DNA of 64,000 bases, from the NCBI GenBank assembly GCA_050013835.1, contig JBEKEM010000009.1, positions 76,497 to 140,496 of the forward strand, written 5' to 3'. This document shows, piece by piece, positions 32,252 to 40,866 of the stretch; the stretch's first letter is position 1; each line of letters begins with the position of its first letter. The DNA comes from Bog-793 sp050013835. Lineage in GTDB: Bacteria; Actinomycetota; Acidimicrobiia; Acidimicrobiales; Bog-793. The position numbers were made by a program, and so were the translations under genes. A model generated the notes under the pieces. The model worked only from the letters and a program-made list of their open reading frames with translations. It searched no databases and was not told the origin of the DNA.

Positions 32252-33100
32252 GTGGCTGCATATACCGCGCCCCTCCTCGAACTGCTGGCGCTCGAGCAGA
32301 TCGAGGAGAACATCTACCGCGGGGTCAGCCTCGACGAGACGCGGCGCCGCGTCTTCGGCGGCCAGGTCGCGGCCCAGGCGCTCGTCGCGGCAGGTCAGAC
32401 GGTGGAGGCGCGCCGCGTCCACTCGCTGCACGCCTACTTCCTCCGGCCGGGCGACTCGCGCCGCCCGATCCTTTTCGAGGTCGACCGGATCCGCGACGGC
32501 CGGTCCTTCACGGCGCGCTGGGTGATCGGGATCCAGATGGGCGAGCCGATCCTCGGCATGATGTGCTCGTTCCACCGTGACGAGGAGGGCCTCGTCCACG
32601 GCGACCGCCTCCCCGAGGTCCCGGACCCCGAGACGCTTCCGACGCTCGCCGACGCGCTGAAGAACCGTGGCGACCGGGCGCCGGTCTTCATCAACACCTA
32701 CGGCCTCGACCTCCGCTTCGTGACCGAGTACCCGTGGGAGCACCACTCGGCGCCTTCGGACAAGGAGCAGCTCTGGCTGCGGGCTACGGGTCCGATCGGC
32801 GACGACCCGCTCCTCCATGCCGCCATCCTCACGTTCGCCTCAGATCTCACCCTCGTCGACACGATCCTCCAGCGGCACGGGCGGACACCGTTCGACGAGC
32901 ATTTCGTCGGGGCGAGCCTTGACCACAGCCTGTGGTTCCATCGGCCGTTCCGGGCCGACGAGTGGCTCTTTTACGACCAGACGAGCCCGATCGCCTTCGG
33001 CGGGAGGGGCCTCGCCCGGGGGCTCCTCTTCTCGCGGGAAGGCGACGTCGTCGCGAGCGCCGTCCAAGAGGGGCTCGTCCGGCTGAAGGCCCCCCGCTAG
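32252..33100 (+). CDS. tesB: Acyl-CoA thioesterase II (TesB type)
   Basis: Hydrolyses medium- and long-chain acyl-CoA. The double hot-dog protein (282 residues from GTG 32252) has the first half ENIYRGVSLDETRRRVFGGQVAAQALVAA and HSLHAYFLRPGDSRRPILFEV, and the second half ASLDHSLWFHRPFRADEWLFYDQTSPIAFGGRGLARGLLF, both conserved in TesB. ATG 32225 would add nine residues but would overlap the divergent gtrA start, so GTG 32252 is preferred. It points toward the convergent membrane gene across a GC-rich hairpin. Confidence 0.92.
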   Translation: MAAYTAPLLELLALEQIEENIYRGVSLDETRRRVFGGQVAAQALVAAGQTVEARRVHSLHAYFLRPGDSRRPILFEVDRIRDGRSFTARWVIGIQMGEPILGMMCSFHRDEEGLVHGDRLPEVPDPETLPTLADALKNRGDRAPVFINTYGLDLRFVTEYPWEHHSAPSDKEQLWLRATGPIGDDPLLHAAILTFASDLTLVDTILQRHGRTPFDEHFVGASLDHSLWFHRPFRADEWLFYDQTSPIAFGGRGLARGLLFSREGDVVASAVQEGLVRLKAPR

Positions 33101-33109
33101 CACCCGCCG

Positions 33110-33143
33110 GGGTCCGCCCGCCGGCGCTCCGCGCGCCGGACCC
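33110..33143. terminator. GC-rich hairpin between tesB and the convergent membrane gene
   Basis: GGGTCCG at 33110-33116 pairs with CGGACCC at 33137-33143, with a further GGCGC/GCGC pairing inside. It lies exactly between two convergent stop codons (33100 and 33144). No U-tract. Confidence 0.5.
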
Positions 33144-33743
33144 TCAGCTCCCCTGCTGGCGTCTTTCGTCGCGGCGTTTTCTCACCACTCGCCTCGTCAC
33201 GCCCGTGACGACGCCGATCCGACGCGCCGCTTGGCGCGCGGCGCGCGCCGCCTCGGGCCCCAGGGCGCCGGCGACGATCCCGGCAGTCTCGAAGGTGCTC
33301 GGCCCGCGCGCCACCGGTTTGGCAGCGTCGGCGGCCGCGGGCGCAACCGGGCGTGGTGGATCGACGTAGAGCGTTTCCTGCTGGATCCACAGGACGAGCA
33401 GCGCCACCGCCTCGGAGAGCGCCACGCCGGCGACATGGAGGCGCGAGTACTCGAAGACCGGCACGACGATCAGGGCGAGTGCCACGACGAAGTCACCGAC
33501 GTGGTGAGCACGCCGGTTCAACAGCCCGATCGCGCTCACTCGCCCCACGGTCACCACGTTGAGCAGCAACAGCAGGATGCCCGAAACGGCGAGCGCGATC
33601 TCGGCCCCGCCGGTCGTGTGGAAGCCGACGGCGATCAGCGCGACCGCGAGGACGTATTCAGCGACCTGGTGGCCGAGAAAGGGGACGCGCCGGTGTGAGG
33701 CGCGTTTCGACCCGGGCCCAGATGACTGTCGCCCGGCGCGCAC
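33144..33743 (-). CDS. Integral membrane protein of unknown function
   Basis: A 199-residue protein with a charged N-terminus, four hydrophobic helices (about 28-43, 47-66, 81-98 and 107-123) and a 70-residue cytosolic tail rich in Ala, Arg and Pro that ends in a strongly basic stretch (TRRVVRKRRDERRQQ). I recognise no family. It starts with GTG 33743 and lies 32 nt beyond tatA on the same strand, so it may be co-transcribed with it. Confidence 0.6.
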   Translation of the reverse strand: MRAGRQSSGPGSKRASHRRVPFLGHQVAEYVLAVALIAVGFHTTGGAEIALAVSGILLLLLNVVTVGRVSAIGLLNRRAHHVGDFVVALALIVVPVFEYSRLHVAGVALSEAVALLVLWIQQETLYVDPPRPVAPAAADAAKPVARGPSTFETAGIVAGALGPEAARAARQAARRIGVVTGVTRRVVRKRRDERRQQGS

Positions 33744-33775
33744 CGACGGTCGACCGCCCCCGGCGCCGCGGTCGA

Positions 33776-34021
33776 TCAGCTACCGCCCGAGTCCTTCGGG
33801 GCCTCGACGTCCTTGGGCGCTTCGACCGCCTTGGGCGTGTCGGTCGCCTTCGAGGACTCCTCGCCCTCTTGTATGCCCTTCTTGAACTCGTGTGAGGCGC
33901 TTCCGAGGCCGCGGGCGAGCTCGGGGAGCTTGCTGCCACCAAAGAGCAACACGATGACGACGACCGCGATGATGATGAGGCCGTCCGGCCCGAACACATT
34001 TGCGAGCACGCCTGCGAACAC
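33776..34021 (-). CDS. tatA: Twin-arginine translocase subunit TatA
   Basis: A pore-forming component of the Tat system. The 81-residue protein has a short N-terminal membrane helix DGLIIIAVVVIVLLFGGSKLPELAR followed by the amphipathic helix GLGSASHEFKKGIQ with the family FG hinge, and an acidic/Lys tail with an AxKDVEAPKD repeat. GTG 34021 is fixed by AGGAGG five nt upstream. TatB and TatC are not adjacent. Confidence 0.93.
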   Translation of the reverse strand: MFAGVLANVFGPDGLIIIAVVVIVLLFGGSKLPELARGLGSASHEFKKGIQEGEESSKATDTPKAVEAPKDVEAPKDSGGS

Positions 34022-34127
34022 AGGCCCTCCTCTCGTAGCGGGGCCAATGCTAGACGGCCCGGGCCCCGCGCGGTACCGCTCCCACCAGCCACCGCGCGCG
34101 CGGTACCCGGATCGGTAAGGTGGCCCG

Positions 34128-34208
34128 ATGTTCGCGGTCGACCGGCCGGACCCCGCCGAAGGGACCCCCGTCGACGCGCGGAAACGAGGGAGCGGCGGTC
34201 GACCATGA
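34128..34208 (+). CDS. Possible 26-residue leader peptide upstream of the E1 gene
   Basis: An ATG with a good AAGGTGG ribosome site opens a 26-codon frame rich in Pro, Arg and Asp whose TGA overlaps the ATG of the E1 gene (ATGA at 34205-34208). The E1 start itself has only a distant GAGGGAG. The arrangement suggests translational coupling through a leader; it could also be chance. Confidence 0.35.
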   Translation: MFAVDRPDPAEGTPVDARKRGSGGRP

Positions 34209-36358
34209 CGACGCCGATGCGTTTCGAACGGGACGGGTGGCGTGATGACGGCGTCGAGCCGGCCGCGCTCGCGGCCGGGGGGACGGGGCATTCCCCGGGC
34301 GAACCGACCTGGCGCGGCGTCCCCGTCGCCGAGGCGATCGAGGACTACCGACTCGCCTGCCTGTCGCGGGCCGTCGACGAGCGCCAGCTCACGATCCACA
34401 AGCAGGGAGGTGCCTACTTCCACGTCTCCGGCGCCGGCCACGAGGCGCTCCTCATCGGCCTCACACGTTCGCTGCGGGCCGGCTACGACTGGTTCTTCCC
34501 CTACTACCGGGACCTCGCTCTCGTGCTCGCCCTCGGGGTCACCCCGTACGACGTGCTGCTGCAGTGCGTCGGGGCGGGCGCCGACCCGGCCTCGGGCGGG
34601 CGTCAGATGCCCGCGCACTGGGGGAACCCCGCCCTCCACATCGTCACCCAGTCGAGCGCGACGGGCAGCCAGTGCCTGCCGGCGCTCGGTTGCGCCGAGG
34701 CCGGCCGCTACATCGCCGGCCACGGCCTACCCGGATTCGACGCCCACGCCGACGAGGTGACCTTCGTCTCCCTCGGCGAGGGAGCCGCCTCCGAGGGCGA
34801 GTTCTGGGAGAGCCTGAACACCGCCTGCCGCCTGCGCCTTCCGGTCGTCTACGTGGTCGAGGACAACGGCTTCGCCATCTCGACCCCGGTCGTCGACCAG
34901 GCCCCCGCCCCCGTCTCTGCCCTCGTCGCTGGCTTCCCTGGCCTCGTCGTCGTCGAGCTCGACGGCTGCGACTACTTCGCGGTCCGCACGCTCGGCGGCG
35001 AGGCGATCGAACGGGCGCGCTTCGGGGCCGGGCCGGTCCTCATCCACGCCCACGTCGTGCGGCTGCAGTCGCACTCCTCGTCGGACGACGAGACGAAGTA
35101 CCGGCGCGCCGCCGAGATCACCGAGGACCACGCCCACGACCCCGTGCAGCTTCTCGGCGACGAGCTCGTCGACGCCGGTTTCCTCGACGCTCTCCAGGCG
35201 AGAACCATCCACGACGACGCCCACGCCCGCGCCGCCCAGGCGGGCCGCGACGCGGTGCGCGCCGCCAAACCCGACCCGGCGACGGCGACGGCGCACGTCT
35301 GGAAGCTGCCCGAGGTGCCGGATCCGCCCCTGCCGGACAACACCGGTGAGCTCGTCACCTTCGGCGAGGCGATCCGCCGCACGCTGCACGAGGTGATGGC
35401 GGGCGACGAACGGGTACGCGTTTTCGGCGAGGACGTCGCCGACTCCCCCGACGAGGGGCTCGTCGGCCTGGGCGGGGTTTTCGGGCTCACGCACGGATTG
35501 CAGCGGGCTTTCGGCGACGACCGCTGCTACAACACGCCGCTCGCCGAGGCGAACATCGTCGGGCGGGGGGTCGGCCAGGCGACCCGCGGATTGCGCCCGG
35601 CGGTCGAGATCCAGTTCTTCGACTACATCTGGACGGCCATGCAGCAGATCCGTACCGAAGCGGCGACCATTAGATGGCGCTCGAACGGCTCGTTCTGCGT
35701 GCCACTCGTCGTGCGCGTCGCGATCGGCGGTTACCTGCGCGGTGGGGCGATCTGGCACTCGCAGTCCGGCGAGTCCATCTTCACCCACACCCCCGGGCTG
35801 ATCGTCATGTTCCCGTCGCGCGCCCGAGACGCCACTGGACTGCTGCGCGCGGCGTTCCGTTGCGAGGATCCGGTGCTGTTCTTGGAGCACAAGCATCTGT
35901 TCCGTCAGCGATACGCGATGGACCCCTTCCCGGGGCCGGAGTACGTCCTGCCGCCCGGCAGGGCGAATATCGCCCGGGCTGGGAGCAGCCCCTCCATCGT
36001 GACCTGGGGGGCCACCGTGCAGCTTTCGCTCCTCGCCGCCGAGCAGCTCGCCGCCGAGGGCATCGAGGCCGAGGTGATCGACCTGCGCACGCTGGCGCCC
36101 TGGGACAAGGACGCGGTCGCCGCCTCGGTGGCCCGCACGGGACGCTGCCTCGTCGTCCACGAGGACGTCCTCACGTCCGGGTTCGGCGCCGAGATCGCCG
36201 CCTTCGTCGCCGCGGAGTGCTTCGGTGACCTCGACGCCCCGGTACGCCGCGTCGCTGCCCAGGACGCCTGGGTCGGTTACGACCCCGGTGTCGAACGGGC
36301 GATCCTGCCGCAGACCGCGGACATCGTCGCCGCGGCCCGCGCGCTCGCCACCTACTGA
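34205..36358 (+). CDS. Fused alpha-beta E1 of a 2-oxoacid (branched-chain/pyruvate-type) dehydrogenase
   Basis: A thiamine-diphosphate enzyme that decarboxylates a 2-oxoacid and acylates the E2 lipoyl domain. The alpha half (about 1-375) has HVSGAGHEALLIGLTRSLRAGYDWFFPYYRD, GRQMPAHWG and the ThDP motif GEGAASEGEFWESLN to EDNGFAIS. The beta half (about 380-717) has TFGEAIRRTLHEVMAGDERVRVFGEDV, NTPLAEANIVGRGVGQATRGLRPAVEIQFFDYI and EVIDLRTLAPWDKDAV. In most bacteria these are two proteins; here they are one 717-residue chain. Branched-chain 2-oxoacid specificity fits the sequence best but is not proven. No E2 or E3 is next to it. The stop overlaps pstA by 7 nt, convergent. Confidence 0.9.
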   Translation: MTTPMRFERDGWRDDGVEPAALAAGGTGHSPGEPTWRGVPVAEAIEDYRLACLSRAVDERQLTIHKQGGAYFHVSGAGHEALLIGLTRSLRAGYDWFFPYYRDLALVLALGVTPYDVLLQCVGAGADPASGGRQMPAHWGNPALHIVTQSSATGSQCLPALGCAEAGRYIAGHGLPGFDAHADEVTFVSLGEGAASEGEFWESLNTACRLRLPVVYVVEDNGFAISTPVVDQAPAPVSALVAGFPGLVVVELDGCDYFAVRTLGGEAIERARFGAGPVLIHAHVVRLQSHSSSDDETKYRRAAEITEDHAHDPVQLLGDELVDAGFLDALQARTIHDDAHARAAQAGRDAVRAAKPDPATATAHVWKLPEVPDPPLPDNTGELVTFGEAIRRTLHEVMAGDERVRVFGEDVADSPDEGLVGLGGVFGLTHGLQRAFGDDRCYNTPLAEANIVGRGVGQATRGLRPAVEIQFFDYIWTAMQQIRTEAATIRWRSNGSFCVPLVVRVAIGGYLRGGAIWHSQSGESIFTHTPGLIVMFPSRARDATGLLRAAFRCEDPVLFLEHKHLFRQRYAMDPFPGPEYVLPPGRANIARAGSSPSIVTWGATVQLSLLAAEQLAAEGIEAEVIDLRTLAPWDKDAVAASVARTGRCLVVHEDVLTSGFGAEIAAFVAAECFGDLDAPVRRVAAQDAWVGYDPGVERAILPQTADIVAAARALATY

Positions 36359-37395
36359 GGCGACTCGTCCGGATCCGTCGGCGCGGCTTCGCGACCGAAG
36401 AGCTTGTCGACCTCGGGCTCGGTGTCGGCCCACGGCATGCGCGCCCGCCATCCCTTGTCCGCCGCGGCGAGCGCCCGGTTCGGCGCGTAGCGCTGCGTTG
36501 CACGGACGATCAGGCGCGAACCGAGGATCAGGGCAATGACGAGCACGACGAGGACCATCGCGGCGTCGTGCGAGAGGGCGTGCTGAGACGGGAACGGACT
36601 GTCGTAGTCGGCGTAGACGACATAGGTGAGATAGGGAACCGCGGAGTGGAGCAACGCCCCCGTCGGGTAGGAAGTGCTGTTCTGGCCGGCGGTGTAGAGC
36701 AACGGTGCCGTCTCGCCGATTGAGATCGCGGTCGCGACGACGATTCCGGTGAGTATTCCGGGTAATGCCGACCGCAACACGACCCGACGCAGCATGTGGG
36801 ACTTCACCATCCCGAGCGCCTCGCCACCTTCCCGGTAGGCGAGCGGCACCTGGTTGAGGGCGAGTTCCGTCGACTTCGCGATGTAGGGCACGACCAGCAC
36901 CGAGAGCACGACGAGGGCGGCGAGGAGCGAGAACTGCCAGTGGAGCCCGATGACCAGGGCGAGATAGCCGACGTAGCCGAACACGATCGAGGGAACACCG
37001 GAGAGCACCTCCGACGCGCCCCGGAACACCGTCGAAACAATCCCGGGCCGACAGAACTCGGCGAGGTAGATCCCGGCTCCGATCCCGACGATCCCCGCGA
37101 TCAGCGCGACGCCGAAGGTGATGAGCAACGTCCCGACGATGTCGTTTGCAAGACCACCGCTGAGTCCCGACGTCGGCGTCCAGATCACGTTCCAGCGCCA
37201 ACCGCCGACGCCACGTTGGAACACCCCGTACAGGATCCACACCACCGGCGCGACGAGGAACGCGAGGCCGAACGCGCAGCCTCCCCACAACAGCCAGCTG
37301 ATGACCCGACGCCGGCGCAGGATCGTGGATGGCGCCGACAACCCGGTGCCGGACACACGACGGCGCGACGGGGCGGCGCCGGTGGCCGACGCCAT
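36352..37395 (-). CDS. pstA: Phosphate ABC transporter permease PstA
   Basis: One of two inner-membrane permeases of the high-affinity phosphate uptake system. The 347-residue protein has six membrane helices and the ABC coupling loop EALGMVKSHMLRRVVLRSALPGILTG (EAA motif), with SGVPSIVFGYVGYLALV typical of PstA. A cytosolic C-terminal tail of about 45 residues is an extra. ATG overlaps the pstC TGA by one base (TGATG), so they are coupled. Confidence 0.95.
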   Translation of the reverse strand: MASATGAAPSRRRVSGTGLSAPSTILRRRRVISWLLWGGCAFGLAFLVAPVVWILYGVFQRGVGGWRWNVIWTPTSGLSGGLANDIVGTLLITFGVALIAGIVGIGAGIYLAEFCRPGIVSTVFRGASEVLSGVPSIVFGYVGYLALVIGLHWQFSLLAALVVLSVLVVPYIAKSTELALNQVPLAYREGGEALGMVKSHMLRRVVLRSALPGILTGIVVATAISIGETAPLLYTAGQNSTSYPTGALLHSAVPYLTYVVYADYDSPFPSQHALSHDAAMVLVVLVIALILGSRLIVRATQRYAPNRALAAADKGWRARMPWADTEPEVDKLFGREAAPTDPDESPQ

Positions 37396-38519
37396 CAGAA
37401 GCCGGCCCCGACCGGGAGCACCGCGCCGTGCGCGGAACGCCGGACGATGATCCTTGCGAAGACGTTCACGACGACCGTGATGACGAGGAGCACGAGCGCG
37501 AGCTCGGCAAGTGCCCGGACCGCGAGACCACTCGGGTCGGTCTGGGCGGAGTCGAGCGTCAACACGATGTTGGCGGCAATCGTCGTCATGACGCCGTAGA
37601 TGTTGTGGGCAAGCTGATTCTGGCCACCGCAGATCAGTGCGACGGCCATCGTCTCGCCGAGCGCCCGGCCGAGGCCGAGGACGGCCGCCCCGATCACACC
37701 GGTACGCACCCAGCGCGCCTGGACTCGCCGGAACACTTCGGCATCGGTCAAGCCGAGCGCCTCGGCTCCCTCCTTCGTCGTCTCGGGTACCTGGCGCAAC
37801 AGGTCACGGGTCGTCGCCGCGATGATCGGGATGATCATCGCGGCGAGTACGAGACCACCCGTCAAAAGTCCCTCGCCGTCGCCGACAGAGCCCCGGAAGA
37901 TGTCAAACGGCGGCACGTTCGGCAGGTGCGTCAACGCGGGGTAGATCTCCTTGGCGATCCACGGTCCGAAGGTGAGGGCGCCCCAGACGCCGATGACGAT
38001 GCTCGGGATCCCGGCGAGGATCTCGAGGCAGATCCCGATCACCGTGCCGACGCGGGCAGGAAGCTTCTCCACGACCAGGATTGCCGCGCCGAGCGCGATC
38101 GGCAGTCCGACTAGGAGCGCGATCGCCGATGACTCCAGGGTCCCGGCAATGAGCGGCCACGACCCGAACTCCGCGCCGGCAAGGTGGGCAACCCCACCGC
38201 TGTGGACGATGGAGCCGTAGGTGTTGCCGATCGTCCACGTGCTCGTCGTGACGAACCGGATGCCGTTGTAGCGGATCGACGGCATCGCCTCGACGAGCAG
38301 CACGACGAGCATGGCGATGAGCGCCGCGAGTGGCAGCGCCGCCAGCAGCCCGCTGCCCGAAGCGAGGAGCCGCTCCAGGAATCGGCTACGCCGCCGTCGC
38401 GCCGGGGCAGCATCGTCACTGCGCACGCCGGACCCGGGACCGTGCGACAGAGGCGGCCGACGCGAACCCTCCGCGCCGGCCGCCTCGCTAGTTGTCGACA
38501 CCGCACGCCAGTCGCTCAC
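37395..38519 (-). CDS. pstC: Phosphate ABC transporter permease PstC
   Basis: The second permease of the Pst system. A 50-residue basic cytosolic start is followed by six helices; LEILAGIPSIVIGVWGALTFGPW and the EAA loop EGAEALGLTDAEVFRRVQARWVRTGVIGAAVLGLGRALGETMAV identify PstC. Length 374. Starts with GTG 38519, 70 nt after pstS. Confidence 0.95.
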   Translation of the reverse strand: MSDWRAVSTTSEAAGAEGSRRPPLSHGPGSGVRSDDAAPARRRRSRFLERLLASGSGLLAALPLAALIAMLVVLLVEAMPSIRYNGIRFVTTSTWTIGNTYGSIVHSGGVAHLAGAEFGSWPLIAGTLESSAIALLVGLPIALGAAILVVEKLPARVGTVIGICLEILAGIPSIVIGVWGALTFGPWIAKEIYPALTHLPNVPPFDIFRGSVGDGEGLLTGGLVLAAMIIPIIAATTRDLLRQVPETTKEGAEALGLTDAEVFRRVQARWVRTGVIGAAVLGLGRALGETMAVALICGGQNQLAHNIYGVMTTIAANIVLTLDSAQTDPSGLAVRALAELALVLLVITVVVNVFARIIVRRSAHGAVLPVGAGF

Positions 38520-38589
38520 CGGACACCACGCTCATGAGAACGTCACTTCACGACGAGCAGGCATCCGTGGTCGCGACAGCGTCTAGCAC

Positions 38590-39795
38590 CTAAGAGGTGA
38601 TCTGGTTGAGCAGATTGATCGACACTTCCAGCGCATTGAGCGCAAGCGGCCGGAAGTCCACCGGGTTGAGGAACGCCGCTGTCGAGCCGTGGACGGGGTC
38701 CATCGCCCAGGCGAGCTCCGCTTTGACGGAGTCCGCCGTCGTCAGGTTCGGCTGCTGCTCCCGCACGATGGCGTACTCGAAGTTCACGATCGGGTAGCCG
38801 GCCGGCGCTTTGTGCGAGTCGATGAGCGAGACAGCGCCGTCTGCCGGGATCTTCGAGTAGGCCTTCACCTCGGCCTCGATCGCCCCCGGCGTCGGGAGTA
38901 CGTATTTGTTGGAGCCGTTCTCCAAGGCCGCGTAACCGAGCGGCGGGGACGCGAACACCGCCGATGGCAGGTAGCTGACGCCCAGGTACCCGATGGAGCC
39001 GGGGTTCGCCTCGACCGCTGCCTCGATGCCCGAGTTCCCATTCTCGGAGAGTTCGTTGTTGACGTAGGGCCAGGTCGAGTAGATGAGCTGCGGCCCGTCG
39101 TACGGCGCCTGGCGCGTCCAGCTGTTGCGGTCCCCGTAGTACAGGTACGACGTGAAGATGAAGGTGTCACCGCTCGAATCGATGCGCCGGACGGGGATGA
39201 TCGGCTTGTCCGGCAGCTTGACCTTGGGGTTCAGCGCGGCGATGAACTTACTGTCCCAATTCTTGATCTTTCCTGCGTAGATGCCGTTCAGAACTGCTGA
39301 CGACAGCCTGAGGTGAGTCGTCGCGGGGACGCTGTGGAGGTTGTAGACGACCGCCTGCGCCGAGACCGCGACGGGGATGTTGAGAACAGCTGGCGGTCCG
39401 GTCATCGTCGCCGCAGGCAGGAACCCGTCCGACCCGCCGATGTTGATCGTGCCGCTCACCGCTTCGGACTGTCCCAGTCCCGAGCCGCCCTTACCGGGGC
39501 TGACCGGAACCGGCGGCGGTGTGGCCGTCGACCCCGACCACTCCTCCCAGAGCGGGTAGAACAGCGATGAGCCCGCTTCAGTAAGCGTCGGCGCTTTCGA
39601 CGGCGCCAGCGCTTCGAGGCTCGCCAGTGCCGATTCGGCCTGGCTGATCGTTTGATGAGAGGTCGCCGCGCCGCCTGGTGACGCGATGCTCGCGCCGATG
39701 CCGAGGGCTGTGGCAAGAGCGACAGTCGCAATACCCAGAACCCCGGCAGGGCCAGACCGCCGGCGCCTCGTCGTGCCTACTTCATCTGTGTGCAT
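38590..39795 (-). CDS. pstS: Phosphate-binding protein PstS
   Basis: Extracytoplasmic phosphate receptor. The 401-residue protein has a Sec signal peptide (RRRRSGPAGVLGIATVALATALGIGASIA) but no lipobox cysteine, so it is predicted to be released or held by PstC rather than lipid-anchored. TEAGSSLFYPLWEEW corresponds to the phosphate-loop AGSTxxYP segment, GSDGFLPA to the second, and IIPVRRIDSSGDTFIFTSYL to the Arg-Asp-Ser-SGT loop that holds phosphate. ATG 39795. It lies between pstB and pstC, an unusual place. Confidence 0.92.
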   Translation of the reverse strand: MHTDEVGTTRRRRSGPAGVLGIATVALATALGIGASIASPGGAATSHQTISQAESALASLEALAPSKAPTLTEAGSSLFYPLWEEWSGSTATPPPVPVSPGKGGSGLGQSEAVSGTINIGGSDGFLPAATMTGPPAVLNIPVAVSAQAVVYNLHSVPATTHLRLSSAVLNGIYAGKIKNWDSKFIAALNPKVKLPDKPIIPVRRIDSSGDTFIFTSYLYYGDRNSWTRQAPYDGPQLIYSTWPYVNNELSENGNSGIEAAVEANPGSIGYLGVSYLPSAVFASPPLGYAALENGSNKYVLPTPGAIEAEVKAYSKIPADGAVSLIDSHKAPAGYPIVNFEYAIVREQQPNLTTADSVKAELAWAMDPVHGSTAAFLNPVDFRPLALNALEVSINLLNQITS

Positions 39796-39908
39796 GTTTC
39801 GGTTGTGCTCCTTTCGGTCCTCCGCCCGGGCAGGCGGTGTGCGGGACAGTTGCAACCAGAGGATCCCGGCTCCGTCACCGGTCCCCTGGGAATCACGGCG
39901 ATCCCCGT

Positions 39909-40754
39909 TCAGGGTCCACCGGTTGGTTCGAGCTCGCCCCCGATGTACCGAGCGGTTTCGGGGCGCTCGGGGCGAGTGAACAGCTGGTCCGTCGGCGCCG
40001 TCTCGATCATGCGCCCCTCGTAGAAGAAGATCGTGTTGTCCGAAAGGCGCCGGGCCTGGGCGAGGTCGTGCGTGACGATGATCACCGTCAGCTCGGGGGT
40101 GAGACGGCGCACCAGCTCCTCGACTGCCTCCGTCGAGCGGGGGTCGAGCGAGGAGGTCGGCTCGTCGAGCAGCAACACCTCCGGCTCGACGGCGAGGGCG
40201 CGGGCGAGGCAGAGCATCTGCTGCTGGCCGCCGGAGAGGCGGAACGGCGAGTCGTGGAGGCGGTCCGCTACGTGGCTCCACAGACCGACCTCGGCGAGAC
40301 GGGTCTCGGCGATGTCCCGCATCTCGGAGCGCTTCGCCATCCGGTGCGCGCGCACCCCCGAGACGATGTTGTCCTGGATCGACATCGGGAACGGGTTCGG
40401 GCGCTGGAAGACCATGCCGACCCGCCGGCGCAGCACGAGTGGGTCCATCGTGTCGCTGTAGATCTCGTCGTCGTAGAGCGAGATCTGGCCGTGGTGCCAG
40501 AAGTCCCGGACCTTGTCGTTCATCCGGTTGAGTGCCCGCAGGAAGGTCGTCTTGCCGGACCCCGACGGTCCGATCAACGCGGTGATCGTCCCCCGGGGGA
40601 ATCCGACGTTGATGTCCTGCATGATCGTGGTCGCGCCGAACCCGAGCGACACCTGGTGCGCATGCATCACGTCGGAGTCTTCAAGCAACATCGTGCCGGA
40701 CACGCGGTCGCTTTCGAACACTGAGTCCGCCTTGGGTCGGAAGGGATTCACCAC
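39909..40754 (-). CDS. pstB: Phosphate ABC transporter ATPase PstB
   Basis: Energises phosphate uptake. Walker A GPSGSGKTT, Q-loop FQRPNPFPMSI (the PstB signature), LSGGQQQMLCLARALA, Walker B VLLLDEPTSSLD and the switch His in IVTHDLAQARR are all intact. The N-terminal 30 residues are an extension. GTG 40754 (or GTG 40751). It is the first gene of a pstB-S-C-A order, whereas pstS-C-A-B is usual, and there is no phoU. Confidence 0.95.
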   Translation of the reverse strand: MVNPFRPKADSVFESDRVSGTMLLEDSDVMHAHQVSLGFGATTIMQDINVGFPRGTITALIGPSGSGKTTFLRALNRMNDKVRDFWHHGQISLYDDEIYSDTMDPLVLRRRVGMVFQRPNPFPMSIQDNIVSGVRAHRMAKRSEMRDIAETRLAEVGLWSHVADRLHDSPFRLSGGQQQMLCLARALAVEPEVLLLDEPTSSLDPRSTEAVEELVRRLTPELTVIIVTHDLAQARRLSDNTIFFYEGRMIETAPTDQLFTRPERPETARYIGGELEPTGGP

Positions 40755-40866
40755 GCCGCTGTGAACCTACTGAGGCGACTTGAACCCCAAAAGAACGCAC
40801 AGTGACCAGATGATGACGGCCGCATGAAACCTTCCCGACGGCCACCGGGCGAGGTCAAAAGCCCCT

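Noticed and set aside
40755..40866. Possible PHO box upstream of pstB
   Set aside because: Two GTTCA units occur on the minus strand but 19 nt apart, which does not fit the 11-nt direct-repeat spacing of known PHO boxes.
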